From Bradyrhizobium sp. AZCC 1610 (GTDB lineage Bacteria > Pseudomonadota > Alphaproteobacteria > Rhizobiales > Xanthobacteraceae), in the NCBI RefSeq assembly GCF_036924515.1, contig NZ_JAZHRR010000001.1, positions 1,397,001-1,461,000 on the forward strand: a DNA stretch of 64,000 nucleotides, read 5' to 3'. Positions within the stretch are counted from its first letter, which is position 1. The number at the start of each line of letters is the position of its first letter. A program made the translations under genes and the position numbers. The notes under the pieces are model-generated. The model saw only the letters and a program-made list of their open reading frames with translations. It was not told where the DNA came from and searched no databases. Shown one piece after another: positions 17,583 to 26,557 of this stretch.

Positions 17583-18338
17583 ATGATCATCGGTCACCAG
17601 CCCAAACCCTTCCTGCTCGCGGTCGAGGCGCTCACGGTATCGTTCGACGGCTTCAAGGCCGTCAACAATCTCTCCTTCTATGTCGAGGAGAACGAGATCC
17701 GTGTCATCATCGGCCCGAACGGCGCCGGCAAGACCACGGTGCTGGACCTGATCTGCGGAAAGACCAAGGCGACCTCGGGCTCGATCCAGTTTCGCGGCAA
17801 GGAGCTGACGAAACTGAAAGAGAACCAGATCGTGCAGACCGGGGTGGGGCGCAAGTTTCAAACGCCGTCGGTGTTCGAAGACCTCACCGTGTTCGAGAAC
17901 CTGGAGATTTCCTATCCGCGCGGGCGCACCGTGTTCGGCTCGCTCGCCTTCCAGCGCGATGATGCGGTGAAGCAGCGCGTCGAGGAAGTCGCCGAGATGA
18001 TTTTCCTGAAGGATCGCCTCGATACCTACGCCGATCAGCTTAGCCACGGCCAGAAGCAGTGGCTCGAGATCGGGATGCTACTGATCCAGGATCCGGACTT
18101 GCTGATGCTCGACGAGCCAGTCGCCGGCATGAGCGTCAGCGAGCGCGCCAAGACCGCCGAGCTCTTGAACCGCATCACCAAGGACCGCTCGGTGCTGGTG
18201 ATCGAGCACGACATGAAATTCGTCGAGGACATCGCCCACAAGGTCACGGTGCTGCATCAGGGCCAGATCCTGTCGGAGGGCACGATGGAGAAGGTGAAGA
18301 ACGATCCGAAGGTGATCGAAGTTTACCTCGGACACTGA
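17583..18338 (+). CDS. urtD: Urea/amide ABC transporter ATP-binding protein UrtD
   Basis: A 251-aa LivG-type ATPase. Walker A is GPNGAGKTT (about 44-52). The signature is LSHGQKQW, the variant usual for UrtD. Walker B is LLMLDEP and the switch His is in VIEHDMKFVEDIA. It has strong spacing to both neighbours in the operon (11 bases after urtC). Confidence 0.93.
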   Translation: MIIGHQPKPFLLAVEALTVSFDGFKAVNNLSFYVEENEIRVIIGPNGAGKTTVLDLICGKTKATSGSIQFRGKELTKLKENQIVQTGVGRKFQTPSVFEDLTVFENLEISYPRGRTVFGSLAFQRDDAVKQRVEEVAEMIFLKDRLDTYADQLSHGQKQWLEIGMLLIQDPDLLMLDEPVAGMSVSERAKTAELLNRITKDRSVLVIEHDMKFVEDIAHKVTVLHQGQILSEGTMEKVKNDPKVIEVYLGH

Positions 18339-18355
18339 CACCAGGGAGCGCGTTC

Positions 18356-19045
18356 ATGCTGGCAATTTCGGATCTTCACGTCGCTTACGGCCAGAGCGAG
18401 GTGCTGCACGGCCTCAACGTCTCGGTCGCGCCCAACGAGATCGTCGCGATCATGGGTCGCAACGGCATGGGCAAGACGACGCTGATGAAGTCGCTGATGG
18501 GTATCTTGCCGACCAAGAGCGGCTCGGTGAGCATGGAGGGCGCCGAGCTCAGCGCGCTGCCGAGCTACGATCGCGTCGCCAAGGGGCTCGCCTACGTGCC
18601 GCAGGGCCGCATGATCTTCTCCACCATGACGGTGAAGGAAAACATCGAGACCGGCCTGGTGGTGTCAGGTGGGTCGGAAGTGCCCGAAGACATCTACGAA
18701 CTGTTTCCGGTGCTGCTGGAAATGAAGGGCCGCCGCGGCGGCAATTTGTCGGGCGGGCAGCAGCAGCAGCTCGCGATCGCACGCGCGCTCGCCACCAAGC
18801 CAAAAGTGCTGCTGCTGGACGAGCCGACCGAGGGCATCCAGCCGTCGATCATCAAGGAGATGGCGCGCACCTTGAAGCGCATTCGCGACGAGCGCGGCTT
18901 GTCGATCATGGTGTCTGAACAAGTCCTGAGCTTCGCACTCGATATCGCCGACCGCGTGCTGGTCATCGAGAACGGTGAAATCGTCCGTGACGACCCGCGC
19001 GACAGCGTCGATGCCGCGCAAGTATCGAAATATCTGTCCGTCTGA
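18356..19045 (+). CDS. urtE: Urea/amide ABC transporter ATP-binding protein UrtE
   Basis: A 229-aa LivF-type ATPase. Walker A is GRNGMGKTT (about 37-45), Q-loop VPQGRMIFSTMTV, signature LSGGQQQQ, Walker B VLLLDEPTEGIQPSI. The ATG starting LAISDLHVAYGQSEVLHG lies 17 bases after urtD behind CAGGGAGCG. It completes the transporter. A dispersed palindromic element separates it from fmdA. Confidence 0.93.
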   Translation: MLAISDLHVAYGQSEVLHGLNVSVAPNEIVAIMGRNGMGKTTLMKSLMGILPTKSGSVSMEGAELSALPSYDRVAKGLAYVPQGRMIFSTMTVKENIETGLVVSGGSEVPEDIYELFPVLLEMKGRRGGNLSGGQQQQLAIARALATKPKVLLLDEPTEGIQPSIIKEMARTLKRIRDERGLSIMVSEQVLSFALDIADRVLVIENGEIVRDDPRDSVDAAQVSKYLSV

Positions 19046-19050
19046 GCGAG

Positions 19051-19121
19051 CGTGATCCGGACCCGGAGGGCCGCGTTAGCGCAAAGTGTGAAGCGGCTTT
19101 CCGAAAAGATCATGCTCAAAA
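19051..19121. repeat. RIME-like Rhizobiales intergenic element
   Basis: The text from CGTGATCCGGACCCG through AAGTGTGAAGCGGCTTTCC to GAAAAGATCATGCTC matches, from memory, the dispersed mosaic element common between genes of Rhizobiales. Its ends pair partly (GATCCGG / CCGAAAAGATC). It sits between urtE and fmdA. Confidence 0.6.
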
Positions 19122-19160
19122 CAAATCGCAACCTGTGCTGTTTAAAAAGGGGAGCTATCG

Positions 19161-20390
19161 ATGCCCGAGACACTGATCAAGGTCGACCTTTCGAAGTCGG
19201 CCTACGACAACGACATGATCCACAACCGCTGGCATCCCGACATTCCGATGGTTTCGTGGGTCAATCCGGGCGACGATTTCATCATCGAGACCTATGACTG
19301 GACCGGCGGCTTCATCAAGAACAACGACTCCGCCGACGACGTGCGCGACATCGATCTGTCGATCGTGCACTTCCTGTCCGGCCCGATCGGCGTCAAGGGC
19401 GCCGAGCCCGGCGATTTGCTGGTGGTCGATTTGCTCGACGTCGGTCCGCTGAAGGAGAGCCTCTGGGGCTTCAACGGCTTCTTCTCCAAACAAAATGGCG
19501 GCGGCTTCCTGACCGATCACTTTCCGCTGGCGCAGAAGTCGATCTGGGACATCAAAGGTCTTTACACATCGTCGCGCCACGTGCCCGGCGTGAATTTTGC
19601 CGGCCTGATCCACCCCGGTCTGATCGGCTGTCTGCCCGATCCGAAATTGCTCGCGACCTGGAACGAGCGCGAGACCGCGCTGATCGCGACCAACCCGACC
19701 CGCGTGCCGGGCCTCGCCAATCCGCCATTTGCCGCGACCGCCCACGCCGGTCGCGCCAAGGGCGATGCCAAGGCCAAGGTCGGCGCGGAGGGCGCGCGCA
19801 CCGTGCCGCCGCGCGAGCATGGCGGCAATTGCGACATCAAGGATTTGTCGCGCGGCTCAAGAATCTTCTTCCCGGTCTATGTGCCGGGCGGCGGCCTCTC
19901 GATGGGCGACCTGCATTTCAGCCAGGGCGACGGCGAGATCACCTTCTGCGGCGCGATCGAAATGGCCGGCTGGCTGCATCTCAAGGTCGACATCATCAAG
20001 GACGGCGTCGCCAAATACGGCATCAAGAATCCGGTGTTCAAGCCATCGCCGATCACGCCGAACTACAAGGACTATCTGATCTTCGAGGGCATCTCGGTCG
20101 ACGAGGCCGGCAAGCAGCATTACCTCGACGTCCACATCGCCTACCGGCAGGCCTGCCTGAACGCGATCGAGTACTTAAAGAAGTTCGGCTATTCCGGCGC
20201 GCAGGCCTATTCGATCCTCGGCACCGCGCCGTGCCAGGGCCACATCTCCGGCGTCGTCGATGTGCCGAACGCCTGCGCCACGCTGTGGCTGCCGACGGAG
20301 ATATTCGACTTCGACATCATGCCATCGTCGGCCGGACCGATCAAACACATCACGGGCGACATCCAGATGCCGATCTCGCCGGACAAGTGA
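19161..20390 (+). CDS. fmdA: Formamidase (acetamidase/formamidase family)
   Basis: A 409-aa enzyme of the FmdA family, which hydrolyses formamide to formate and ammonia. Characteristic segments are HNRWHPDIPMVSWVNPGDDF (14-33), PREHGGNCDIKDLSRGSRIFFPVYVPGGGLSMGDLHFSQGDGE (about 214-256) and CQGHISGVVDVPNACATLWLP near 355. Length is normal. GGGGAGCTATCG precedes the ATG. Downstream of a urea/amide transporter and followed by fmdB and amiE, it fits an amide nitrogen-scavenging operon. Confidence 0.95.
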   Translation: MPETLIKVDLSKSAYDNDMIHNRWHPDIPMVSWVNPGDDFIIETYDWTGGFIKNNDSADDVRDIDLSIVHFLSGPIGVKGAEPGDLLVVDLLDVGPLKESLWGFNGFFSKQNGGGFLTDHFPLAQKSIWDIKGLYTSSRHVPGVNFAGLIHPGLIGCLPDPKLLATWNERETALIATNPTRVPGLANPPFAATAHAGRAKGDAKAKVGAEGARTVPPREHGGNCDIKDLSRGSRIFFPVYVPGGGLSMGDLHFSQGDGEITFCGAIEMAGWLHLKVDIIKDGVAKYGIKNPVFKPSPITPNYKDYLIFEGISVDEAGKQHYLDVHIAYRQACLNAIEYLKKFGYSGAQAYSILGTAPCQGHISGVVDVPNACATLWLPTEIFDFDIMPSSAGPIKHITGDIQMPISPDK

Positions 20391-20404
20391 TCCCTGCGCG
20401 AGAA

Positions 20405-20444
20405 GGATGCGGGACGGCTTAAGCGTGCCGGCCGCCCCGCATCC
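20405..20444 (+). terminator. Hairpin between fmdA and fmdB
   Basis: A stem of GGATGCGGG (20405-20413) with CCCGCATCC (20436-20444), extended inside by CGGC/GCCG. No T-run, so a processing, stability or attenuation element is more likely than a terminator. Confidence 0.5.
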
Positions 20445-20482
20445 GACGTCGTGATCTTCCAACCATCGCGCAAGGAAACCAG

Positions 20483-20824
20483 ATGCCCGTCTACGAATAT
20501 CTCTGCAACGATTGCGGCCCGTTCACGGACATGCGGCCGATGGCCGAATGCGACGACCCGCAGGATTGTCCGCGCTGCGACAATGAGGCGCCGCGCGTGA
20601 TCCTGACCGCGCCGGCATTCTTCTGCATGCCCTCCGACAAGCGCAAGGCGCATGCTACCAACGAGCGCAGCGCCAACGCGCCGAAAACGCTCGGCGAATA
20701 CAAGGCTTCGCACGGTCCCGGCTGCGGCTGCTGTTCATCCAAGAAGCCGTCGCGTTTGGTGAAGCAGACAAGGAGCGGCGCCAAGAGCTTTCCGACCGCG
20801 CGGCCCTGGATGATCAGCCACTGA
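20483..20824 (+). CDS. fmdB: FmdB-type zinc ribbon protein
   Basis: A 113-aa protein opening with the FmdB/CxxC zinc-ribbon: MPVYEYLC, with Cys8 and Cys11 and then Cys29 and Cys32 (CPRC). A third Cys cluster, GCGCC, occurs near residue 76. FmdB was named as a putative regulator of formamidase in Methylophilus; its exact role is unsettled. Here it lies between fmdA and amiE in the same orientation. The basic C-terminal tail is longer than the minimal domain. Confidence 0.88.
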   Translation: MPVYEYLCNDCGPFTDMRPMAECDDPQDCPRCDNEAPRVILTAPAFFCMPSDKRKAHATNERSANAPKTLGEYKASHGPGCGCCSSKKPSRLVKQTRSGAKSFPTARPWMISH

Positions 20825-20875
20825 GGCGCGATTTTTCGCGACGACAAACTCCAACCAGAACAAGAGGCGATCCCA

Positions 20876-21916
20876 ATGCTTCACGGTGACATTTCCTCAA
20901 GCAACGACACAGTCGGCGTCGCAGTCGTCAACTACAAAATGCCGCGCCTGCACACCAAGGCCGAAGTGCTCGACAACGCCCGTAAGATCGCCGACATGCT
21001 GGTCGGAATGAAGTCCGGATTGCCGGGCATGGATCTCGTGATCTTCCCGGAATATTCCACCCACGGCATCATGTACGACTCCAAGGAGATGTACGAGACC
21101 GCTTCGCAGGTCCCGGGGCCTGAGACCGACATCTTCGCCGAAGCCTGTCGCAAGGCAAAAGTCTGGGGCGTATTCTCGCTCACCGGCGAGCGTCATGAGG
21201 AGCATCCGCACAAGGCGCCGTACAACACCCTGATCCTGATGAACGACCAGGGCGTGATCGTTCAGAAGTACCGCAAGATCATGCCGTGGGTGCCGATGGA
21301 AGGCTGGTATCCCGGCAATTGCACCTATGTCTCCGAGGGACCGAAGGGGCTGAAGGTCAGCCTGATCATCTGCGACGACGGCAATTTTCCGGAGATCTGG
21401 CGCGACTGCGCCATGAAGGGCGCCGAGCTGATCGTGCGCTGCCAGGGCTACATGTATCCGGCCAAGGAACAGCAGATCCTGATTTCCAAGGCGATGGCCT
21501 GGGCCAACAATGTCTATGTCGCCGTCGCCAACGCCGCCGGCTTCGACGGCGTCTATTCCTATTTCGGCCACTCCGCGATCATCGGCTTCGACGGCCGCAC
21601 GCTGGGCGAGACCGGCGAGGAGGAGTACGGCATCCAGTACGCCGGACTGTCGAAGAGCCTGATCCGCGATGCGCGCCGCAACGGCCAGTCGCAGAACCAC
21701 CTCTTCAAGCTGCTGCATCGCGGCTACACCGGCATGATCAATTCCGGCGAAGGCGCGCAAGGCGTCGCGTCCTGCCCCTATGACTTCTACAAGAAGTGGG
21801 TCGCCGATCCGGAGGGCACGCGTGAGATGGTCGAGGCAATGACTCGCTCGACCGCAGGCACCGACGAATGCCCGATCGACGGCATCCCGAACGCGTTGAC
21901 GGCGAGCAATTACTAG
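20876..21916 (+). CDS. amiE: Aliphatic amidase
   Basis: A 346-aa nitrilase-superfamily amidase, nearly collinear with Pseudomonas AmiE from [21 protein letters not shown] onward. The catalytic triad is intact and in register: Glu59 (FPEYS), Lys134 (KYRKIMPW) and Cys166 (IICDDGN). It converts short aliphatic amides such as acetamide or propionamide to the acid and ammonia. The related formamidase AmiF is an alternative, but the N-terminus and length favour AmiE. Last gene of the amide operon; probably cytoplasmic and hexameric like its family. Confidence 0.95.
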   Translation: MLHGDISSSNDTVGVAVVNYKMPRLHTKAEVLDNARKIADMLVGMKSGLPGMDLVIFPEYSTHGIMYDSKEMYETASQVPGPETDIFAEACRKAKVWGVFSLTGERHEEHPHKAPYNTLILMNDQGVIVQKYRKIMPWVPMEGWYPGNCTYVSEGPKGLKVSLIICDDGNFPEIWRDCAMKGAELIVRCQGYMYPAKEQQILISKAMAWANNVYVAVANAAGFDGVYSYFGHSAIIGFDGRTLGETGEEEYGIQYAGLSKSLIRDARRNGQSQNHLFKLLHRGYTGMINSGEGAQGVASCPYDFYKKWVADPEGTREMVEAMTRSTAGTDECPIDGIPNALTASNY

Positions 21917-22094
21917 AGGCCGGGCGGCTGCATTGAGCCGCCAGGATTGCCGTCATTCGGCCGAGGTCAGGTTGGCGCTACCGTCGATCGTCGGCCTCTG
22001 CTTGCCGAACAGCCAGGTCTGCAGCTGCAGTTGCGCTGGACTGTGCGCTCAGATTTGAATCGCCTCCCTACAGTCGACCGTCTATGGTGTGCTT

Positions 22095-22454
22095 ATGTCG
22101 CGCATCGTGTTTCTGTCGATTGCTATCGTCCTGTCGCTGCTGCCAGTCATCGCGCAAGCTGCGCCAGCTCATAAACGGCCGGCGCCACGCTGGCACGGCT
22201 ACGGCTTTCTGCCGGGCTATCATCAGCCACCGAATAACAGCCTGCCAGCTTACGCCCAGAAAGCTTCGGTTTTGTGCATGGCGCGCCGCAACCGGCGTCC
22301 CTGGTATATCGATCCAATCCCAAGTTATTACGGGTACGACGGCGATTGGCACTATTTCGGCCGGCCTGGCTTTTACGGCGGTCGGTACAATGGCGGCAGC
22401 TTCGGCCCTTGCTGGACGCGGACGCCGATCGGGCCGATCTGGAATTGCGGCTGA
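22095..22454 (+). CDS. Small secreted Gly/Tyr/Pro-rich protein
   Basis: A 119-aa protein with a clear Sec signal peptide (MSRIVFLSIAIVLSLLPVIAQAA, cleavage near residue 23). The mature part is rich in Tyr, Gly, Pro and Trp, with two Cys near the C-terminus (GPCWTRTPIGPIWNCG). No known domain recognised. The ATG is preferred over an in-frame GTG two codons earlier. Similar small exported proteins are common in Bradyrhizobium. Confidence 0.65.
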   Translation: MSRIVFLSIAIVLSLLPVIAQAAPAHKRPAPRWHGYGFLPGYHQPPNNSLPAYAQKASVLCMARRNRRPWYIDPIPSYYGYDGDWHYFGRPGFYGGRYNGGSFGPCWTRTPIGPIWNCG

Positions 22455-22917
22455 TCAAGCTATTGCTTGAAGACTGCATCCGTTTGCCGGCAACGGCGGC
22501 TCACGGCGCAGCGCGGACCTGCTACGGCTGAGGTGGACGTCCCAAGACCCAAAGCGGACATGGGCGGGCAAAGAGGAGAGGCCGTAGATCAGCGACGGCT
22601 CGCCACAAGCTCCTGATGTCCACTCCATTTAGGGCGGGACTATTGTCGGCAAGGGAGGGTGCTGAAGCAGCGATCAACGCTAGTCCAGTAAGCGCCGGCG
22701 ATGCCTTGAGGAATGTCGACCAGACGCTGCCTTCCATTGTGTCAGGTTACCTGTCGTTTGATTGGCCAAGAGTACACGCTATAGTTGGTATTCACCAGCT
22801 AGAAGCGCTGCCCTCGATTTTACCGGTTTCGTTTGATGAATTTCCGGCGATCGAAGACCTGCGCTATCGCACTGTAAGGATGTGCCACACACGTTAGATT
22901 ACGTAGAGGACGCCGTT
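22455..22917. other. Gene-poor stretch with a degenerate dispersed repeat
   Basis: No convincing gene. Around 22532-22570 the minus strand reads ATGTCCGCTTTGGGTCTTGG, a phrase that recurs in dispersed non-coding repeats of Bradyrhizobium genomes (from memory). A second GATGTCCACT follows near 22616. This is probably a decayed repeat. The possible 93-codon frame at 22616-22897 has no ribosome site or family signature. Confidence 0.35.
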
Positions 22918-23241
22918 ATGAGAAAGGCCAACCACCTTGCTCTTATCATCTTAGTTCTTTGTCTTTGCGCGCCCACCATGCCGACTGTCTCGACAGCACT
23001 GGCACAAAGCGTGACGATCGATCGTGACGGCGTCCGCATCGACCGAAGATCGCGTGGAATCGATCGGCGTGAGGCAATACGCATCGCTCAACGAAACGGT
23101 ATCGATCGCGTGAGAAGTGCGAGTATGCGAGGACGACATTGGATTGTTAGCGGCGAAACGCGCCGTGGGCGCGACCTTTTGCGACTAACGATCGACGAGC
23201 GATCCGGCCGAGTTGTCGGAAGGCGATATATTCATCGCTAG
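22918..23241 (+). CDS. Small secreted PepSY-like basic protein
   Basis: A 107-aa protein with a Sec signal peptide (residues about 1-30, ending ALAQ). The mature domain is Arg-rich, with repeats of ID(R)R and an alpha/beta pattern ending LTIDERSGRVVGRRYIHR. That ending resembles PepSY-type modules, in which a terminal 'v-D-x-x-tG-x-v' strand is typical. Probably periplasmic; role unknown. ATG at VMRKANH follows GAGGACGCCGTT. Confidence 0.65.
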   Translation: MRKANHLALIILVLCLCAPTMPTVSTALAQSVTIDRDGVRIDRRSRGIDRREAIRIAQRNGIDRVRSASMRGRHWIVSGETRRGRDLLRLTIDERSGRVVGRRYIHR

Positions 23242-23424
23242 GTTTGGATCGGGGCGTAGGAAATGTGTGACGAGATTGAGTTGATTTCATAAGCGACCCT
23301 GCCTGCGACATTCGCTCGAGCGAAAATGCCTACGCATCTTGGGGCGTTTTCTTCAACAGATGCAAAAGATCACGCCAACCATCATAGGCTTTGAACTTCG
23401 GGCGGAAACAGAGAGGCGCGCGAA

Positions 23425-24783
23425 ATGAGCAAAAAGTTTCGACAAGCCGCATTTTCATCGCTGCTTTCGGCCCTGTCGATTGGTTTCTGTCAACCAAGTG
23501 GCGCACAGGATCAATCCGGCGTCACGCTTTTCGAGAACGTTCGCATCTTTGATGGAAAAAGCGTCGCGCTCTCGGCTCCGTCCAATGTCCTAACCAGAGG
23601 CAATATTATCGAACGCATCTCGACGGCCCCAATTGCGGTCGATCGCCGCGCCGATACACGCATCATTGCTGGCGGTGGACGCACACTGATGCCCGGCCTG
23701 ATCGACAACCATTGGCATGCGATGTTGATCCGGGTCACACCAGCACAGTCGTTCGGTGACGTCGGCTACAACAATCTCCTGGCTGGTGCCGAGGCGACAG
23801 ACACCCTGATGCGCGGCTTCACTACCGTTCGCGACCTGGGGGGACCGGCGTTCGGTCTCAAGAGCGCCATCGACGAGGGCATCGTCAAGGGCCCACGCAT
23901 TTATCCGTCCGGCGCCGTCATTACTGTCACGAGCGGGCATGGGGATTTCCGCCAGCTCACTGACCTGCCGCGGACGATCGGCGGCATGCTCACCCGCATG
24001 GAGCAGACCGGCGGCGCAATGGTTGCGGACAGCCCCGACGAGGTGCGCGTGCGCGCCCGCGAACAGCTCATGCAGGGCGCCTCCCAAGTCAAGTTGACGG
24101 CGGGCGGCGGAGTGTCGTCACCCTTCAGTCCGATCGACGTGACCACCTTCACCGAACCCGAACTGCGCGCCGCGGTTGAAGCGGCCGAGAATTGGGGCAC
24201 GTACGTCGCCGCGCATGCCTTTACCTCAGCGGCGATCCGGGGAGCTATTGCGGCTGGCGTGAAGTGTATCGAACACGGCTTCCTGATGGACGAAGCAACA
24301 GCCAAACTGATGGCCGAGAAGGGCGTTTGGCTGAGCATGCAGCCTCTCCCCGAGGACTTGAGGCTGGGCTTTCCTGTGGGCTCCGTCCAGCGAGCCAAGG
24401 CGGATGAGGTCTGGCCCGGCATAGCAAGGTCCTACGAATTGGCGAAGAAGTACAAGATCAAGACGGCGTGGGGCACTGACGTCCTATTCTCTGCCGCGCT
24501 GGCACGCCAACAAGGGGCAATCCTGGCCTCGCTCGCTCGCTGGTACACCCCCGCCGAAGCGCTGATCATGGCGACATCGACAAACGCCGAACTGCTGGCG
24601 CTGTCCGGCAAGCGGAATCCTTATCCCGGCAAACTCGGCGTCGTGGAACAGGGCGCACTCGCCGATCTGCTGCTCGTCGACGGTAATCCGTTGGACAATA
24701 TCGGCCTCATTGCCGACCCCGCTAACAATTTCAAGATCATCATGAAAGACGGAAATATCTACAAGAATACGCTTGCCCGTTAG
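23425..24783 (+). CDS. Exported amidohydrolase (imidazolonepropionase/prolidase-like)
   Basis: A 452-aa metallo-dependent hydrolase with an N-terminal signal (to about residue 27, SGAQD). The composite beta-sandwich/TIM-barrel pattern is present: MPGLIDNHWH (metal His pair), a likely carbamylated Lys in VKLTAGGG, HAF and EHGF metal His residues, and GTD with the catalytic Asp. The C-terminus returns to LADLLLVDGNPL. This is the secreted amidohydrolase group that includes Xaa-Pro dipeptidases of the Sgx9260 type and organophosphate or ochratoxin hydrolases; substrate not predictable. Monocistronic. Confidence 0.85.
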   Translation: MSKKFRQAAFSSLLSALSIGFCQPSGAQDQSGVTLFENVRIFDGKSVALSAPSNVLTRGNIIERISTAPIAVDRRADTRIIAGGGRTLMPGLIDNHWHAMLIRVTPAQSFGDVGYNNLLAGAEATDTLMRGFTTVRDLGGPAFGLKSAIDEGIVKGPRIYPSGAVITVTSGHGDFRQLTDLPRTIGGMLTRMEQTGGAMVADSPDEVRVRAREQLMQGASQVKLTAGGGVSSPFSPIDVTTFTEPELRAAVEAAENWGTYVAAHAFTSAAIRGAIAAGVKCIEHGFLMDEATAKLMAEKGVWLSMQPLPEDLRLGFPVGSVQRAKADEVWPGIARSYELAKKYKIKTAWGTDVLFSAALARQQGAILASLARWYTPAEALIMATSTNAELLALSGKRNPYPGKLGVVEQGALADLLLVDGNPLDNIGLIADPANNFKIIMKDGNIYKNTLAR

Positions 24784-25021
24784 ACAAGGTTCTTGTGAAC
24801 AGGGCGTCTAGACGGCCGATTTGCAACGATCCATGCTTGATCTGGGAGGCATAGCGAGCGAAGCAGAAGCCGACCTGGCAGCTGCCGATTGTGAGAAAAG
24901 TGCATAAGAGGTCACTGCTCCTGCGCGTCCGCTTTGAGTGCAAAGCGAAGGCCAGCGTCCATAACAACTGACGCGCGTTCTATCTCTCCGGCCTTTCGCG
25001 CATCGGCGGTCTGCTGGGTGA

Positions 25022-26557
25022 TCAATATGATTTCGACGCGCGCGGCAAGATCGTGGCCACCGACGAGGGTTTTGCCGATTCGAGAGCGTTGGTAACGTCC
25101 TTTGCTCCTGCGACCGGGCGGCTGATGGGAGGAGGCGGCCCGCCGTCCAGCGCTGGCAGGCTAATGGTCGCCTGTAGCCCCTTCTGCTTGTTGGTTAAGA
25201 TCATATCGCCGCCGTGGTGGCGGACAATGGTCCGGGCAATGGAAAGGCCGAGACCTACGCCTCCAGTTTCGCGGTTCCGCGAATTCTCCATCCGGAAAAA
25301 TGGCGTAAAAACCTGCTCTTTGGCATCGTCTGGAATACCGGGGCCGTCGTCCGAGACGGTGATTTCGACACTATCCGCTTGCCTTTCCACGCTGACGCGC
25401 GCTCGCTCGCCATACCGGATGGCATTTTCGACGAGGTTGCGGCACGCGCGGCGCAGTGCGTCCGGTCGGCAGCTGTAGCTGATCTTCTGTCCCTCGGAGA
25501 AAGAGACGTCATAACCGAGTTCGGCGAGATCGTCGCAGAGACTTTCCACGAGAGCCGAGAGGTCCACGGTCCGCGTGTTTTCGGCGGTTGCGTCTTCGCG
25601 AGCGAATGCGAGAGTCGCCTCTGTCATCGTTTGGATCTCGGTAATTGTGGAGAGCATTTTCTCGCGGACGTCATCGTCGGGCACGAATTCCGCACGCAGG
25701 CGGAGCGAGGTCAGAGGTGTGCGCAGATCATGGCCGATCGCGGCCAGCATTTTGGTGCGGTCGTCGACGAAACGATGCAGGCGCGCTTGCATGCGATTGA
25801 ATGCCTCGGCGGTGCGTCGGATATCGTCGGGGCCGGTTTCCGGCAGCGGTACGACCTCCTGACCACGGCCGAGGGCTTCGGCCGCTACGGCCAGGCGGCG
25901 CAATGGTTGGGCGATGCCTCGAGCGGCGAATACGGCAATGATCGACAACGACAACGCGGAGAGGCCGAGTGCCAAGGTGGATTTGGAGGTCCAGAAGCCG
26001 TCTTGCGCGGGTTTGGCAAATGCAGTGTTCAGCCATGCACCGTTCGCCAACCGAACGGCCAAGCCCATGCCGGTGGAGTCATCGAGATAAAGAAATTTCG
26101 CTGGTCGAGACAGCGGCCAAGCTTCCGGCTTTAAATCGATCCACTGCGAGGAGGTGGCGCTATCGCTGCTGGCATTATTTCGGGCGAAATCCGGTCTCGC
26201 CTCAGCGGGTACGGTATGGCCGGGAAAGGACACGCGCGGCAATGGCTGAGCCAAACGCTCCCATGCTTCCTCTCGCCACGCGGAGGCATCCTTCAGACCG
26301 TTGGTCGATATCCAATATCTCGCCGTACTGGTGTTGCTGGCGTTAAGGATATCGGTTTGAAGCGCCGGAGGCGTCGCCTCCAAGACCCGGGCGAGCGAGG
26401 CGCACCGGCTGAGTATCTCGCCCTTGGCGGTCTTCCGAATCGTCTGCCCGTGCTCATCCCACGAAATGAAGAACACGATTGCTTGTGACAGCATCAAAGA
26501 CAGCAGTGTGAAACAGATGAAGCGGGCTGCAAGACTGCGCTTCCACAAGCTCATCAT
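25022..26557 (-). CDS. EnvZ-type sensor histidine kinase
   Basis: A 511-aa membrane kinase. One span lies at about residues 11-31, followed by a periplasmic domain of about 155 residues and a second span at 192-212. Then come HAMP (212-265), HisKA with His276 in AAIGHDLRTPLTSLRLR, and HATPase_c with DDGPGIPDDA and GGVGLGLSIART. The C-terminal 40 residues are a Pro-rich, disordered tail. The start ATG overlaps the regulator stop by four bases (ATGA), so translation is coupled to the upstream response regulator gene. Stimulus unknown. Confidence 0.9.
   Translation of the reverse strand: MMSLWKRSLAARFICFTLLSLMLSQAIVFFISWDEHGQTIRKTAKGEILSRCASLARVLEATPPALQTDILNASNTSTARYWISTNGLKDASAWREEAWERLAQPLPRVSFPGHTVPAEARPDFARNNASSDSATSSQWIDLKPEAWPLSRPAKFLYLDDSTGMGLAVRLANGAWLNTAFAKPAQDGFWTSKSTLALGLSALSLSIIAVFAARGIAQPLRRLAVAAEALGRGQEVVPLPETGPDDIRRTAEAFNRMQARLHRFVDDRTKMLAAIGHDLRTPLTSLRLRAEFVPDDDVREKMLSTITEIQTMTEATLAFAREDATAENTRTVDLSALVESLCDDLAELGYDVSFSEGQKISYSCRPDALRRACRNLVENAIRYGERARVSVERQADSVEITVSDDGPGIPDDAKEQVFTPFFRMENSRNRETGGVGLGLSIARTIVRHHGGDMILTNKQKGLQATISLPALDGGPPPPISRPVAGAKDVTNALESAKPSSVATILPRASKSY

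Noticed and set aside
22616..22897. Possible 93-codon gene
   Set aside because: No ribosome site, no family resemblance, begins inside a degenerate repeat.
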